A stretch of DNA of 64,000 nt from Hypericum androsaemum (lineage: Eukaryota; Streptophyta; Magnoliopsida; Malpighiales; Hypericaceae). The notes beneath the pieces are model-generated. The model saw only the letters and a program-made list of their open reading frames with translations, did not search any database and was not told where the DNA came from. The DNA is taken from positions 14,008,428 to 14,072,427 of the forward strand of contig OZ023194.1 in the NCBI GenBank assembly GCA_963995505.1, written 5' to 3'. Positions 35,769 through 49,213 of this stretch are shown here, piece after piece (position 1 is the stretch's first letter; every line of letters begins with the position of its first letter). Position numbers and translations under genes: made by a program.

Positions 35769-37774
35769 TTTTTTTGGTAGGTAAAAATCTTTATTAACTA
35801 GAAACACGAAAATGATAAAAAAAGATGTGAATGGTGCAAGTAGATCTAAATCGATCCAAGCCCATATGCAACTAGAAAAAGAAGGGTATCCTGATTACAC
35901 AAGCTATTTGATCGACCAATACGTCCATTTACACACCGTATATAAAATCTGATTAATCAAGAATGTCGAATCCTCTCAAACTTTGTCGAAGATAATCTTG
36001 TTTCGGTGTTTGAGAAAAAAAGAAAGTAAAAGTCATAAATTTCGGGTCTACCTAAGCACCGTGTATGGGTTGGATGAAAAAGACTAGACTAAATTCAAGT
36101 CACATGATTTCTGAAAATTTACTCTCCGTACCGAGACAAAGCATGAGATTTGATTAATTTCTCCTTTCTACTGTCGTGTCAAATTGAAATGAAATCGGGT
36201 CCTCCAACCAAACAATTGAAAACCACAGTCCTTTTTTTAGTAGTAATTTGTTTTTTGGTAGAACAACTTGCACCGACACTAACTTGTACAATGTAACATC
36301 CGATGAAATTTGTTTGGAAGTTGCAGCGACTTAACATGAAACGGGAGTTTTAGCTGATTATGTACTCAACAATTTTTCGAGTGGGACAAATATTATTTCT
36401 GATATGAAAGTGAAATGAGCTTTTGATGCTAATGTTCTTGTCATCATCACCCGTATCTAACTAATTTGTTTTGTGATTTTGGATTATGTTGGAGTCCATT
36501 TTTGTCCATGTTGAGATTTGTTATTTTTAGCTTGTAACTCGTGCCGTAACGCTTTATTATAAATAAAAGGTTTCTAAGTCAATAATTCGAAGAAAAAAAA
36601 ATGCAAATGAAACAACTGTCGATCTTTCGCATTTTTTGAATAAATTTCTTACTGCAACACACTACTAGTCATTTGTTTCAAGTTCGAATATGACAAAATT
36701 ATTTAAATAAGTAATATTTTCGGCTCTTCAAATATTAGAGGTGGCTCCATATTGTGCAGTTCATATTTTTTGAAAATTGACATCAGTTGAACGCAATTTT
36801 GAAGTAATAAACCTCATATATGTAGTGAAACAGAAAAAAAAGCTAATTACACTTTGATCAATTAATTACCAGTTAACGGTGTACATTGTTTTGGGCAAAG
36901 TCCGTTGCTCGCAATTTCAAATACGCCATGACAAACAAAATAAGACAAGGCAAGATGCATTCGGTGAAATTTGGAAATCCAAGATTGCAAGCCAATAATA
37001 AAAAGATTTTAGTTGTGAGTTTTTGTTATAAGTAGATTCTTCACGCGCTAAGGATGAATTTCTCATACTTCATAGTCATTATAATGTTGGTTCAGCACTC
37101 ACTTAGTTAGGGATCGCGAAATTAAAATGAAAACAACTCATTTCATCTTATATAAAAAGAGCTATCCACTAACGAAAATTGATCAAAATGGTAAAAAAAA
37201 TCGGAGTCTCTTAAAAAATTGTGTTTGAAGCCGGTGAATGTAGTAGATAAAATTGAAAAATTATTGAATTTATTTTAAAAAGTAAAATTTTACACCATGA
37301 TAATGTGAGAGTTTGAACTTTAGACCTAAGAGACCTAAGAGAGTATAAAAAAGTCGTTAACAAATGTCCATGATTTTGATTTATTGTTGTATACTATTGT
37401 TATAAATCTAAATTAAACTCTTCTTACTGAGGAGGAGGAGTCATAATTTCAAACCCCTACAACTACACGTTTTAAGGTGTATTTTTTATATATAAGTAAA
37501 TGTATATTACTCCTCAAAAGGATCCACAAAAAGGATACAACCAGAAAATACAGCCCTAATGGAATCATATAGAACCTATCAAAGTAGAAAATCTACAAGA
37601 TAAATGTTATTTAATTCAAGTCGGCCCACATGAGCATTGAACACCAAACAGACAAACACCACAAAGGAAGACCAAAATTCAACCAAAATCCTATCGAAAA
37701 GTTAAGGGGATCAAAAGACCAAGAATAGGAAAGCCTAAACACCGTCTCCTATTGAAATGTTTTAAGGGGTATTT
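35769..37774. other. Intergenic, nothing recognised
   Basis: 2 kb of AT-rich DNA without coding signal. A short stretch at about 35775-35880 (taaaaatctttattaact...) and another at 37490-37760 look like reversed poly-A-proximal sequence of old retroelements. Neither has a defined end. Confidence 0.4.
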
Positions 37775-37779
37775 ATCCC

Positions 37780-38263
37780 TGATGGATTCTACACCCATGA
37801 TTGTTCATGGCCCAAGCCCACATCATTGTCCACCTCCTCCTTAACAAGTGGCAATAGTTGCCACATGATAATCTACCTCCTCCTTACAAGGTGGCAATTG
37901 TTGCCACATGTAAAGATTCCACCATTTTGGTGGATGACAAGGGAGGGATGATATATCCCTTTAAAAGGGATAAATGGAGGAAGAGAAAGGTGATTTTTTC
38001 TCAGACACACACACAAAGGGGTGAAATTATGTTTTGATCTCTGAATTCTCGATTCGACTCCAAGGTAGATAAAATCGTAAAAATTGTTCTCGACTCTGAT
38101 ATATTGTGAGCGAGAACCGACCAGTGATAAAAACTCCATTACGATCCTGTAGTTGATCACGCTTCGAGAGATAAGTATATTTACGTTTAAATAAATTCGT
38201 TCATTTAATTAATTTCATAATTTCTTGATTATAGTATGCTAATTTACTATATAGAAATCATCA
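37780..38263 (+). repeat. 5' LTR of Copia element 2
   Basis: 484 bp, beginning TGATGGATTCTACACCC and ending AGAAATCATCA. Near-identical to the 3' LTR by eye, with scattered transitions. It is immediately followed by the primer-binding site. Confidence 0.92.
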
Positions 38264-38461
38264 TTGGTATCAGAGCTTTATTAGTTCTTGTTCTGGATGC
38301 TAATTAATTTTTTGAAAAGAAAAAATTATGAGTAATTTTTTAGTTCAAAAAAAATCCGATTTTAAGAAAGTGATATTGGAAAAAAGTTTCTAATGTCCTT
38401 GAGTGAATACTTTGGAAAGCTCTGATGATTGAATTGAAATTATTGTACAAAACACGCATAA

Positions 38462-38690
38462 AAGGACTTCGTCCTTATTTGCACACAGGTGAAAATCCCA
38501 GGTTGTAATATGATATTTGCGTGCGGAACGCGGATAAGGATATGTCCTTATTCGCACACGGGAAAAACATCTAGGGATGAAACTGTAAGTTTTCATTTTT
38601 TAGGAATACGTCCTTACTCGCAAATGCATAAAACACGTAGGTACTAAACGGTAATTATGCGCACTGAAAGCAAATAAGGAATCTGTCCTT
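38462..38690 (+). repeat. Four tandem hairpin repeats in the Copia 2 leader
   Basis: The imperfect palindrome AAGGA-N4/5-TCCTT, followed by ATTTGCA-like text, recurs at 38462-38476, 38536-38549, 38602-38615 and 38676-38690, a step of 65-75 bp. The intervening sequence is also related (for example ...actaaacggtaat and ...actaatcggtaat). Units 2-4 recur at about 42836-42995 within the second copy of the module. Confidence 0.75.
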
Positions 38691-39090
38691 ATTTGAAAAC
38701 TCAAGAAAATACGAGGGACTAATCGGTAATTAGCCCCTAAATCTCCAAATCTGCATGGAACCCTAATTTTGCAAATTGGGCGGTTTCTTTGCCTAATTTT
38801 TCCTTCTGATTCTGTCTGTGAATTCGACGATTATCGACTTCCATCGTCCCAACCCCGTCGGACCTCATCCGTTCGGCCCGATGCGTCAAAACCGACGGTA
38901 ATGCTTTGCGACGACGACGATCGCACGAGAAGCAGTAGTCGCTCGACATTCGGGGCGAAGATAAGTCCAAAAAATGTCACGGCGCACGATGACGGGACGA
39001 TGCCACGACAAGGAGATGCATCGCGGACCGATGCTGACAGAAACTGCGACCGATGGTGATCGGAGGCGGTATGAGCTCGCCGGAGTATAG
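38524..39090 (+). repeat. Non-retroviral module in Copia 2, first copy
   Basis: About 565 bp, including part of the hairpin array and a GC-rich exon-like part (38756-39090, with gtcggacctcatccgttcgg). Repeated at 42832-43393 with few differences. The part from about 38722 to 38900 matches the interior of the Mutator-like element at 34578-35768. It contains short open frames in both directions but no domain I recognise. Confidence 0.8.
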
Positions 39091-42000
39091 TTGCCGGCGG
39101 TGGACCTCATGCGATCGATGATGGGTCCCTCAGTGACCGGCAGCAGTTCGGAGAAGAGGAAAATGATTTGGGCCTCACCGGCTTGTGGGCTTCGTTGGCC
39201 AAAATTCGTAAATGGGTCATTTTTTGGGGATAACGAGTCTTGTTTTTTTTTTTTTGCCAAAGGAATAATTTTTGGCTGGACCAAAATTATTCTCTCTAAT
39301 CTGGGCCAAAATTAAATTCGAACGGGCCTCGGGTTTGGATCAGATTTTGTTTTTTAACAAAATTCGAATGGGCCTAAGTGTTATAAGTAACTTTGGGCCA
39401 GGCCAAAAAATGAATAAAAAGGAAAAAGGCTTCGTGGGCCTAATCTTGAAAAGCCCAACCCGCGTTGACCGAGTTGAAAAAGTCAACACGAACTCCTATG
39501 GACTGATGGGCCTTCCATGTTAGATTTTTTTGGCTTGACTTGGAACTTAAGTCAACACGGGCTCTCATATGCCAGTTTTAAAGATTATACGAATCTTTTA
39601 ACCATATTGGTTTGAAAAATTATTATGATAATTTTTTGACAAACCTAATATTTTTTGGAATGGTCCGAAAAATATATAAATTAATTTTCTAATATATTGA
39701 AGTATGTGTACTGATAAAATAAAAAATTAAACATGACCTATTGATCACGTATAAAAGCTCAATTCTGAATATATCCTTGATATGTGACATCATCGTTTGA
39801 TTAAAAATTATGATTTTTGATCCGTGAGAAAAAAAGAAGTTTTGACCCATGATTTATGCATCGTGTTGCAAGAGTTTACGATGACGTTAAATAAGACTCC
39901 ACTTATGCTTTATTTCAAAGCACGTATTGCAATTGTACGCGACATGTATTTGCGACCTTGAAGTGTCGCATTTGCTAGGTGGAGCATAAGGATAGCAGAA
40001 AGGTGCTCAGAAGAGTACATAATATTTTTGTTCACAAAAGATACAAGAGTGTGTCTAGGCTGGAGGTTATGACTGCAGAATAGATTGGTGTAAGATGTTT
40101 AAGCATCTTCTAGTAATGATGAAGATGATGGAAAACATCAGAATTTTTTCCTTCCTATTTGACATGGCACATGCAAAGGCATTTTGAAACGTCTGTTTTT
40201 GATATTTGGGCAAAAGGAATTTTTGTAGGAAATTACCTTCGATGCTCTAATGAAGTTACAAAGTGGACGATAAGTGCGTCACTTCTGCACTAAGGAATGT
40301 GTTTACAGATTCCTGTATCCTAGTGCCCTACAGTTTGTGTCATGCAATTTAGACCCCCTAGTTATGCGTGAATCATTTAAACTTATGTTAGGTCAAGTTA
40401 GAAGTTTCGAACACTTGGTGTTTAGAACTTCGAGTATTTTCATGGTTATTTTATCGTACAATAAAGACATATGTTGTCTCGATTAAATAAAGTATTTATT
40501 TAATTGTCTGATTATAACCATAAGAAATATCCACTTGAATTTACTAAGCGAAGAACTTTTGACATTTAAAGTTTGAAATTAATTCTCGGAGGGTAAGGAG
40601 AAGCATACCCGCGACTTTCTTCGAATTCGAGGTTAATTGAGAACTTTAATATAGGTTAAAAGTTATAAGTGTTTAGTAAATATTGTATTGTTGAAAAGAT
40701 TCTCGACACACAACATTCATAATTTTTCAAAGCTATGTGGATAGATATGTGCTGAAAGAACAATAGGTTCTAAAGACTATTGATGTGATTATAGTATAGT
40801 ATGAGGATTTACTCAACAAAAGTGTTGATCACTTAACGAATAGGTGTCTATATGAGATGTCATGTGTGATCAGCAAGCTAGGTATGGCTGGCCACATGTT
40901 CAATGTTGAACATGAAATCCAAACAATTTCATGCCTATAAGATTAGATCATATGAATTACCTAAATATATGTTGATAATGTTATGGCATTTTATGAATGC
41001 GGACTGTCACTTTGAGTTTAAAGAGAATAACCTCTTAGCAATTGAAGTCCATCCTGAGGTGTATGCGACTAGTGCTTGTTCCAGTGGGAGTAAAGAGCAA
41101 GGTTGACCACTGTGGTAAAGGCAAATAGAATTCCTGGAAAATAAAAAAAGTAAAACTGAATGGACTTAATCCGGACTCAACTAGAAAGAAGAGTTCTTAG
41201 GGTGAGAGGAACCTAAAGGTCTAACATTTCTGAGTTGAAATATTTTAACTGTCAAACGAAGGGGCACTATGCAATAGGTTGCACTGCTGAGAAGATGAGA
41301 CATTTATTTAACTCACTTGTGAGTGAATTAAATGTGTCTAGCTCCACCCTTCTAATTGAATATCACTTAATTGTGAGTGGCAATTCAATAGATAGACCAT
41401 GTGACAAAGAAATGTGAAATCTTTGTCAAATTTTGATGAGTACCAACTGGAACAAGCTCCATTATATATACACGAGTAGAAGTTAAAATGGTTGGCTCAT
41501 GCAGAGTGAGCCTACATACCGTGATTCTACATGACGTGTTATATACTCTGAGAAATTCATAGAATTTTATGTCACTTCCAGTTTTTACTAACTCTTAGTT
41601 TCCGTTGGATGATTGAGTACATCACACTTTGTTAATTTTTTGGATAAGTCTTTACTCATTTTAGTTATTTAATGAATGGTTTCTCATCACGGATATTGAT
41701 CTGTGAGATTTACATAGTGATAGTTTTTTTGTGATCACAACTTTGCTAGCGTCTTGAGATGATGTTATGTTGTGATATTATAAATTGTGCCATATTGGTC
41801 AAAAATGCATGAGTTATCTTGTGAAGGCAGGACTAAAAGGTATTTAGAGAAGGCTAAATTTGCCCACATGCGAACGTTTCTAGAAAGAAAAACCTAAATG
41901 AGAATTATTTGGCAGAATAACTAGGTATGGTTGTTTAGTGTAATTAATTCATTCAGACGTATATGGTCGAGTGAATGTGAGGGCAAGACATGGGGCCTAT

Positions 42001-42607
42001 TATCATTTCGTCGCATTTAATAGATGACTATATTTTGATATGATCAAATCTATTTGATTTCTCACAAGTCTGAAGTTTCGTGTAACTTCAAGGCATTCAT
42101 GGATAACGTTGAGAATCAATTTGATCTGAAAATCAAGACCTTACAATTTGATTGTGGTAATGATTATCTTCTGATTTTAAACTTCATGTGATGAAAATAG
42201 ATTGAACATGAGTGGTTCATTCCTCGCACATCTCATTAGAATGAGATAGCGGAAAGAAGGAATTGAATTCTTCTTGACATGGTTAGACATGTGATAGCGG
42301 AGGAAAATAAGCCTATATCATTTGATGGAGATACACTCCATACTGCCACACATGTTCTAACTAATGTGCCCTCCAAATGTATCACTCCTACTTCTCACCA
42401 GCTGTAGATAAGTCGAAAGCTCGATCTAAGCTACTTAAGGTTGTGAGAGTAGATTTTCTTACGCCCATCTGTGTGAGTATCTTACAAAGAGTATCTTTGT
42501 TGAATACTCATAAGTATCAAAGAGATACATGTTCGTGGGTGAAGTGAGTAACGACTTGCTTTGTATAAAATTGATGAGCTAGAATCATCTGGATCACTCC
42601 TTTCGAG

Positions 42608-43612
42608 TGGAAGATTTATGGAGGAGGTAGATTTACCACCTCCGACTGATCCGAAAGTTCATGATCAAAATGATCTTCATCTCATTAGGAGTATGAAGGA
42701 TCTTCATCTCATTGGGAGTATGATTGATATTTATCTCAGTGGGAGTAAAATTCTAAATTTTAGTGAGAATTTGAAATGTAACTTCTGTAGGAATACGATT
42801 CCAGATTACGATGAATATAAGAGATGTTTATCAGATAAGGATATGTCCTTATTCGCACACGGGAAAAATGTCTAGGGATGAAACTGTAAGTTTTCATTTT
42901 TTTAAAGGAATATGTCCTTACTCGCAAATGCATAAAATACGTAGGTACTAAACGGTAATTATATGCACTAAAAGCAAATAAGAAATCTGTCTTTATTTGA
43001 AAACTCAAGGAAATACAAGAGACTAATCGGTAATTAGCCCCTAAATCTCCAAATCTGCATGGAACCCTAATTTTGCAAATTGGGCGATTTCTTTGCCTAA
43101 TTTTCCCTTCCGATTTCGTCTGTGAATTCGACGATTGTCGACTTCCATCGTCCCAACCCCGTCGGACCTCATCCGTTCGGCCCGATGCGTCAAAACCGAC
43201 AGTGATGCTTTGCGACGACGACGATCGCACGAGAAGCAGTAGCCGCTCGACGTTCGGGGCGAAGATAAGTCCAAAAAATGACATGGCGCACGATGACGGG
43301 ACACTGCCACGACAAGGAGATGCATCGCGGACCGATGCTGACAGAAACTGCGACCGGTGGTGATCGGAGGCGGTCCGAGCTCGCCGGGGTATAGAATTAT
43401 GGAGGAGGTAGATTTACCACCTCCGGCTGATCCGAAAGTTTATGATCAAAATGATCTTCATCTCATTAGGAGTATGAAGGATCTTCATCTCATTGAGAGT
43501 ATGATTGATCTTTATCTCAGTGGGAGTAAAATTCTAAATTTTAGTGAGAATTTGGAATGTAACTTCTATAGGAATACGATTTCAGATTACGATGAATATA
43601 AGAGATGTTTAT
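42608..43612 (+). repeat. Second module copy flanked by a direct repeat of Copia 2 coding sequence
   Basis: The module copy 42832-43393 sits between two direct copies of retroelement sequence, about 42616-42831 and 43398-43612, both reading atggaggaggtagatttacc... to ...gatgaatataagagatg. The arrangement looks like an insertion or recombination that duplicated about 215 bp on both sides. Confidence 0.8.
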
Positions 43613-46174
43613 CAAAACTGGAATTTTGTGAAGTTAAAAGAACAAAATTTTCACACTAACGACTTAAGGTCGAAGGTGTGGGAAATGCTCTCTTGAATAA
43701 AGGTACAAGTGAGATTACTTTTAGCAAATCCTATAAGATGCGAATGAACACAAGAATATTTCTGATGCTCTATCGGTTCCCAATGAAAATGAATTAGTTA
43801 AAGCAATGAAGAAAATTATGACTTTTATAAAACCAAACCATGTTTAAGAACTGGTTGAGTGTTGACCCATATTAGGGACGCAATTTGAGAATTAATAGAT
43901 TCTAAGGATTAAGCGTAAAAGATTCGCTTAGCTGTTAAAAAATTCACACAATGTAAAGATACTGACTATAAGAAGTCATTCTCGGTTGTTGTGAAATTCA
44001 TACCTTTTAGGTTTATTCTGGCTATAATGACTTACTTGATCTAGAGCTACATCAAATGGATGTAAAGACTACACTTCTCGAAAGAGAATTGGATGGAAAA
44101 ACTTATATGGTTCAACTAGAGGGTTACATCCAAAAGAATGAGGCAGTAAACGTAGAGTTTGCTAATGTTGAGATTTTCTCATGGCCTCATACAGTCTTCA
44201 AGGCAGTGTTGTACTCGTCGTTTCATAATTTAATCATGTCGTATAATTTCGAATTGATTGACGAGTACTATGATGTCTATTTTAAATACTCAAGAAAAAC
44301 TTTGTCATTGTATATTGTATGTAGATGGTATACGAATAGCCAGAATTGACTAAAGATATCTTAACAAAGTCAAAGTATAATTTTCAGTCAACTTTGAGAT
44401 AAAAGGTATGAGAGAGGTTGATTACATACTTGAAATTAAGATTTCGAGGAATCGTTTGAGTTGGACTATTTAAATGTGATGCCAGCAATCTACAGTGTGC
44501 CTTAGTAGTCAAAAGGTCAATCTCTGAATAAAGACTTGTATCCAAAAATATCTCAGGAGCTAAAGGATGTGATGGATGTCCTTTAAGCGAATGCTATGAA
44601 TTATCTTGAATCCAAGCATAGCATAGTGACAAGCGGTCAAAGAAATTATGAAATACTCAAAAATGATTATAGAATCATAATTGAGTTATCGAGGTCAAGA
44701 CTTCATATCGTGAGGTTATGTTGATGCCGTTTGGGCTGAGATATGGATATGTGAAAATCCATATTGGGATATGTAATTTTTGCTAATTGGAGAAGCTATC
44801 TCGTGGAATAGTTATATATAAACTTGTGTCTATCTCCTTGTGAGCTATAGAGGCAGACTAATTTGCTTCTATAGCTGTAGTGCAAAAAATGATATGGTTA
44901 AGAAGAGTCTTAAACCATTTATCCCTAACTACCTCAAGAGAATCAGTGAGCAGATTCTTTGCAAAATAGTTGTGTGTATAGAAGTGAGCATGAAACACAT
45001 ATCTATGTGAGATATGATAGCAGATCCGACATCTAAGGATGTACCTATTGATATGTTTGAGAAACATGTCAGGTCCCAGGATTTGCGAATGAGTTTTTTT
45101 TGCTTGTGTAGCATATGTTGAATTTGTTATTCAATGGAACTTGATGTTATGTTAGCAATACATGTATGAATGTTATATTGAGTAACATTTACTCCAATGC
45201 ATGTCAGACAGAGAAGTAGCCCACTCACACGGGTGTTTACCTCAGTGGGAGTCAGTGAGTTGATTCTTGAATGGGATGAGACAATTTTTAGTACATCATG
45301 AATTATCGAGTGCTTGTTCTAAAATATGAATGCCGTCTTGTTTAACTACAAGAGCAGTCTTGTTAAAGCGCAAGATTATGTGTAAGCAATAGTTGCTACA
45401 TTAAATGAGTTCTTGGAACTTATGAGATTATAAGGAATCCAATGGTAAGAAGTAAGTGAAACTTACCACAATTTTGTCTTGATAGCCTAGAGTAGTCTTC
45501 AGGAAGACTAAAGTCATTGTTTGTAAACATCGAGGCTGATGCTTTAGTATGATGTTATTTGTGAATGACATACGCTCCTTTCAGAGGAAAGAATACCATA
45601 GCACATGAATTGTGTCATGTGTGCTCTACGACCAATGGATGGGAAATCAGTTTATTATAAAGTGATTTCAGTTTTCCTAGTGTGAGACCAACTCCGAAAA
45701 CTATAGTTTTCGGACTCTACCCTTAAGATTCCAAACATATTTCGGAAGTATGATTCAGTGCTGCTAGCTTGGAAAGTCTTTAAAGGGTCATGGTTTGATT
45801 CGACCTGGCAAGGCTGACTGGAAAAGCAGGCTGAATCATGATGGGAAAAAATATCGTTAAGGGAGAAGGTTTCCTATCGATCACATTCTCGAAGCTTCGT
45901 AGTTCACAGGTGCGCACCTATTGTGTTGAGAGCAATGCAATAGTGACACGAATAGATTATTTCAGAAATTACATGTAGAAACAAAGAATGTGAGATGAGA
46001 CCTAGGGTAAGGCATACTTTACGTAATGGAGATATCAAGATGCTATCATTCAAGTGGCCGTTATGTGCTCTTGAGTTTAGCTACGTGCACTCGATGTATG
46101 CTGGTCGCACGAAATATTTGCCTGACACAATAAGAGAGAACATTGATTATGTTGAATCATGTGTGAGTGGGAGA

Positions 46175-46659
46175 TGATGGATTCTACACCCATGATTGTT
46201 CATGGGCCAAGCCCACATCATTGTCCACCTCCTCCTTAACAAGTGGCAATAGTTGCCACATGATAATCCACCTCCTCCTTACAAGGTGGCAATTGTTGCC
46301 ACATGTAAGGATTCCACCATTTTGGTGGATGACAAGGGAGGGATGATATATCCCTTTAAAAGGGATAAATGGAGGAAGAGAAAGGTAATTTTTTTCTCAG
46401 ACACACAAATAAAGGGATAAAATTATGTTTTGATCCCTGAGTTCTCGATTCGACTCCGAGGCAGATAAAGTCGTAAAAATTATTCTCGACTCCGATATAC
46501 TGTGAGCGAGAACCGACCAGTGACAAGAACTCCGTTACGATCCTGTGGTTGATCACGCTTCGAGAGATAAGTGTATTTACGTTTAAATAAATTCGTTCAT
46601 TTAATTAATTTTATGATTTCTTGATTATAGTATGCTAATTTACTATATAGAAATCATCA
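46175..46659 (+). repeat. 3' LTR of Copia element 2
   Basis: 485 bp, same ends as the 5' LTR, followed by the atccc target duplication. Confidence 0.92.
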
Positions 46660-46804
46660 ATCCCCGTGACAAAATAACTTCTATAACCATCAGGTTATTT
46701 TTAAGTTTTGTTAGAATGAATGAATGATGTCGAGCACCAGATGGATAACTCTTCTAATATATATTTTTTATATTTTTAAGGTTTGTACAAAGATTTTTTT
46801 TAAC

Positions 46805-47527
46805 GAATTCAAGTTTTTTACTACTTAGATTAACTATCATTAATTAATCAAGATATTTTCACCACGTTCATAGCTAGACACAAGTTAAACTCAAATATTT
46901 GTTTACTTCAAAATTTCGTAAAAAAAGAGCCATCTAGTTACCAACTATTTTTTCGAGGGGTATCTAATTACCACAGCTAAAACAACCGATAACAACAAAA
47001 ACCCAGATAAAAACTAAAAATCCATCCCGGAAAAAGTTCAAATCATAATCCAGAAAAGGTAAAAGAACCCAAAACAAAAAAAAAGTTAATGTGGCGAACT
47101 ATAATAAATAATAAGAGAATAAGATTGATGACATATGCACATTATATTTATATTTATTAGATATTTATTTATTTATTTTGATCATGCGAGGCATTTGTTT
47201 ACAAGTTTAGTATTATATAGGAATTTATTAGGTATTTTTTACTGCTAAGACTAACTATCATTGATTAACCGAGATATTTTCACCACATTCTAGACATAAT
47301 TTAAACTCAAATTTAAATTAATCGGTCTAAAAAATATTTGTTTACTTCAAAATTTCGTTAAAAAAGAGCCATCTAGTTACCAACTGTTTTTTCGAGGGGT
47401 ATCTAATTACCACAGCTAAAACAACCAATAACTAACAAAACCCAGATAAAAACTAAAAATCCATCCCGGGAAAAATTTCAAATCATTATCTAGAAAAGCA
47501 AAAGAACCCAAAACAAAAACACAAATC
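46805..47527. repeat. Two-copy tandem repeat, about 420-bp step
   Basis: A segment containing gagccatctagttaccaact and gaggggtatctaattaccac occurs at about 46805-47082 and 47225-47527. Substitutions and a small insertion separate them. It is non-coding, lies between Copia 2 and a Harbinger-like element, and its origin is unknown. Confidence 0.75.
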
Positions 47528-47541
47528 AAAATAGCTAACTA

Positions 47542-48217
47542 TAAGACTACCCACTACGGCGCTTGAAGCCGACCAGTCGTGGGAAAATGTCCAAAACATA
47601 AATTAAATAAGAAAATAAAAAGGCCACTATTTTGGTCGACCAGATCGGCCAGGCGATCTATTGGTTGGCTATTTATTTATTTTTGTTCTTTTGTTCGTAA
47701 TCTATTCTTAGTGACACATGACACAATATTATTTGATAAAATACATACCAGTTGATATAATTTGTGTGGTTATAAAAATTAAAATTATCTTTTAATAAAA
47801 TAAAAAATAAAAAATAGTATATTTTGATTCTCTATAAATAGAGCACAATATTGACATATTTTGATGCATGATCTAAACTTTCCTCTTTTCTCACTACATA
47901 ATCTCTTTCTATTTCTTAATTATATTATTTCTAATATGAATCTAAATATTCCTTAATTATATTATAATATTAATTTTGTTACTTTATTGTAATTTTTTCC
48001 TTGTTATAATTACAGACGCATAATTTTCGTATATTTATAACAATTTATATGTGAACATAAATTAAATATAGATAATATGTGGATGAAAGAAAAATTAATT
48101 ATTTATTTGGTGACCGAGTTGGACCAGGTCACTATAGTGGGTAGTAAATAGTTGAGTTCGGTTGAGTTGTATATGGATGAGAGATGTTTGATGCGGATGC
48201 CACAGTGGGTGGTCTAT
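47542..48217. mobile_element. PIF/Harbinger-like non-autonomous element 1
   Basis: Body 47545-48214 (670 bp) opens GACTACCCACTACGGCG; the inverted right end opens GACCACCCACTGTGGCA. It is flanked by TAA on the left and TAT on the right, one change from the 3-bp TWA duplication typical of PIF/Harbinger. The interior has gatcggcc palindromic text, shared with the two relatives listed below. No transposase. Confidence 0.7.
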
Positions 48218-48507
48218 TCATAATAGGAAAAAAATATACTTTTGTACCATGTATTTCATGAATTCTATTTTTGGGGTCTATGGTTTAAAATTTGGACAAA
48301 TTACCCTCAAGTCCATAATCTATAGTGTAATTAGTGGTAGGGAATGTAGAGAAAGTGATGCAAAAAATCATAGAAAAATAGAGAGAAAAAGTAAAAAAGT
48401 CGATGAAAATTGGGTTAATTGGTTAAAAAAATTGCATTGTATTAATAATGTAGGGAATGACGCGGCGGTCTATGTATAAATACAAATGACATATCAAGCC
48501 ACATGTA

Positions 48508-49078
48508 TATTACAGTAAAATTTATGTAAAGTGATCTTCTCTAAAGTGATAATCTCTCTAAACTCATAAAAAGTCCCGGTCCTGAGTTGAGACTAGTGTT
48601 AAAATTTAATAACTCCTCTATCGTAATAATTAATACTTTTTCAGAAAATTTGAGTGCTAAATATCGGTTCCAATTTTTGCATAAAGTAATATTTTTGCAG
48701 AAATACATATATTTTTACATATTTTATAAATTTGAAAAATAATGTAAGAAATTAGTTTGTAGTAAACTTGCTTATTTAATAAATTTTACATCATTATTAA
48801 TCTTCTCAATCATTTTCGAATAGTCCTTGTAATCATCGTCTTGTTATAAGAAAATATTTCAGTCGAGTGTATCATTTGAATACTGCTATAAGTCTAAATT
48901 TTAAGTAATTTGTATATAGACAAAGTAAGTTTTTGGTATTTAAGTATTTATTGTTAAAATCTCAAATTTAATATTTTTGGAAGAAAAAAATGTAAACCTC
49001 TCTTATCTAATAACCCCTCTAAAGTGATATTTTTTTCCGATCTCAATAATATTACTTTAGAGAAGTTTTACTATAGTA
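48508..49078. mobile_element. TA-flanked MITE with 28-bp imperfect inverted ends
   Basis: The left end TATTACAGTAAAATTTATG... and the inverted right end TACTATAGTAAAACTTCTC... align over about 28 bases, including ctaaagt(g/a)at. TA at both tips suggests a mariner-type insertion. The interior is AT-rich, with no coding capacity. The family name is uncertain. Confidence 0.5.
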
Positions 49079-49213
49079 TGTATTAATCTAACCATAAATA
49101 TCACTTGATTGACAAATAGATAAAACTTGTGTCAAAGCTACAACCAATAAGTGGATTTTATGTTTTACCAATAATATGTGCCTCTCTCCCCTCTCTCTTT
49201 GAAAACGCGGTTC

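Larger units (their letters stand above)
37775..46664 (+). mobile_element. Copia-type LTR retrotransposon 2, complete ends, highly decayed
   Basis: The 5-bp target duplication atccc is at 37775-37779 and 46660-46664. LTRs are 37780-38263 and 46175-46659 (TGATGG...CATCA). A tRNA-iMet primer site (TGGTATCAGAGC, 38265-38276) follows the 5' LTR, and a purine tract (gtgggaga) precedes the 3' LTR. The interior decodes only in fragments, in Copia order: a zinc-knuckle remnant (about 41240-41295), integrase remnants (about 42000-42300), reverse transcriptase (about 44050-44135, HQMDVKT... and YMVQLEG), and an RNase H/ADP... tail (about 44860-45080). Every domain has stops and indels. It carries a duplicated non-retroviral module (separate entries). 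Confidence 0.93.

Noticed and set aside
43073..43363. 96-residue frame repeated at 38769-39059 as a possible captured gene
   Set aside because: Same module in two copies; Arg/Ser/Asp-rich peptide with no domain, and frames also open on the other strand. Kept as a module, not a gene.
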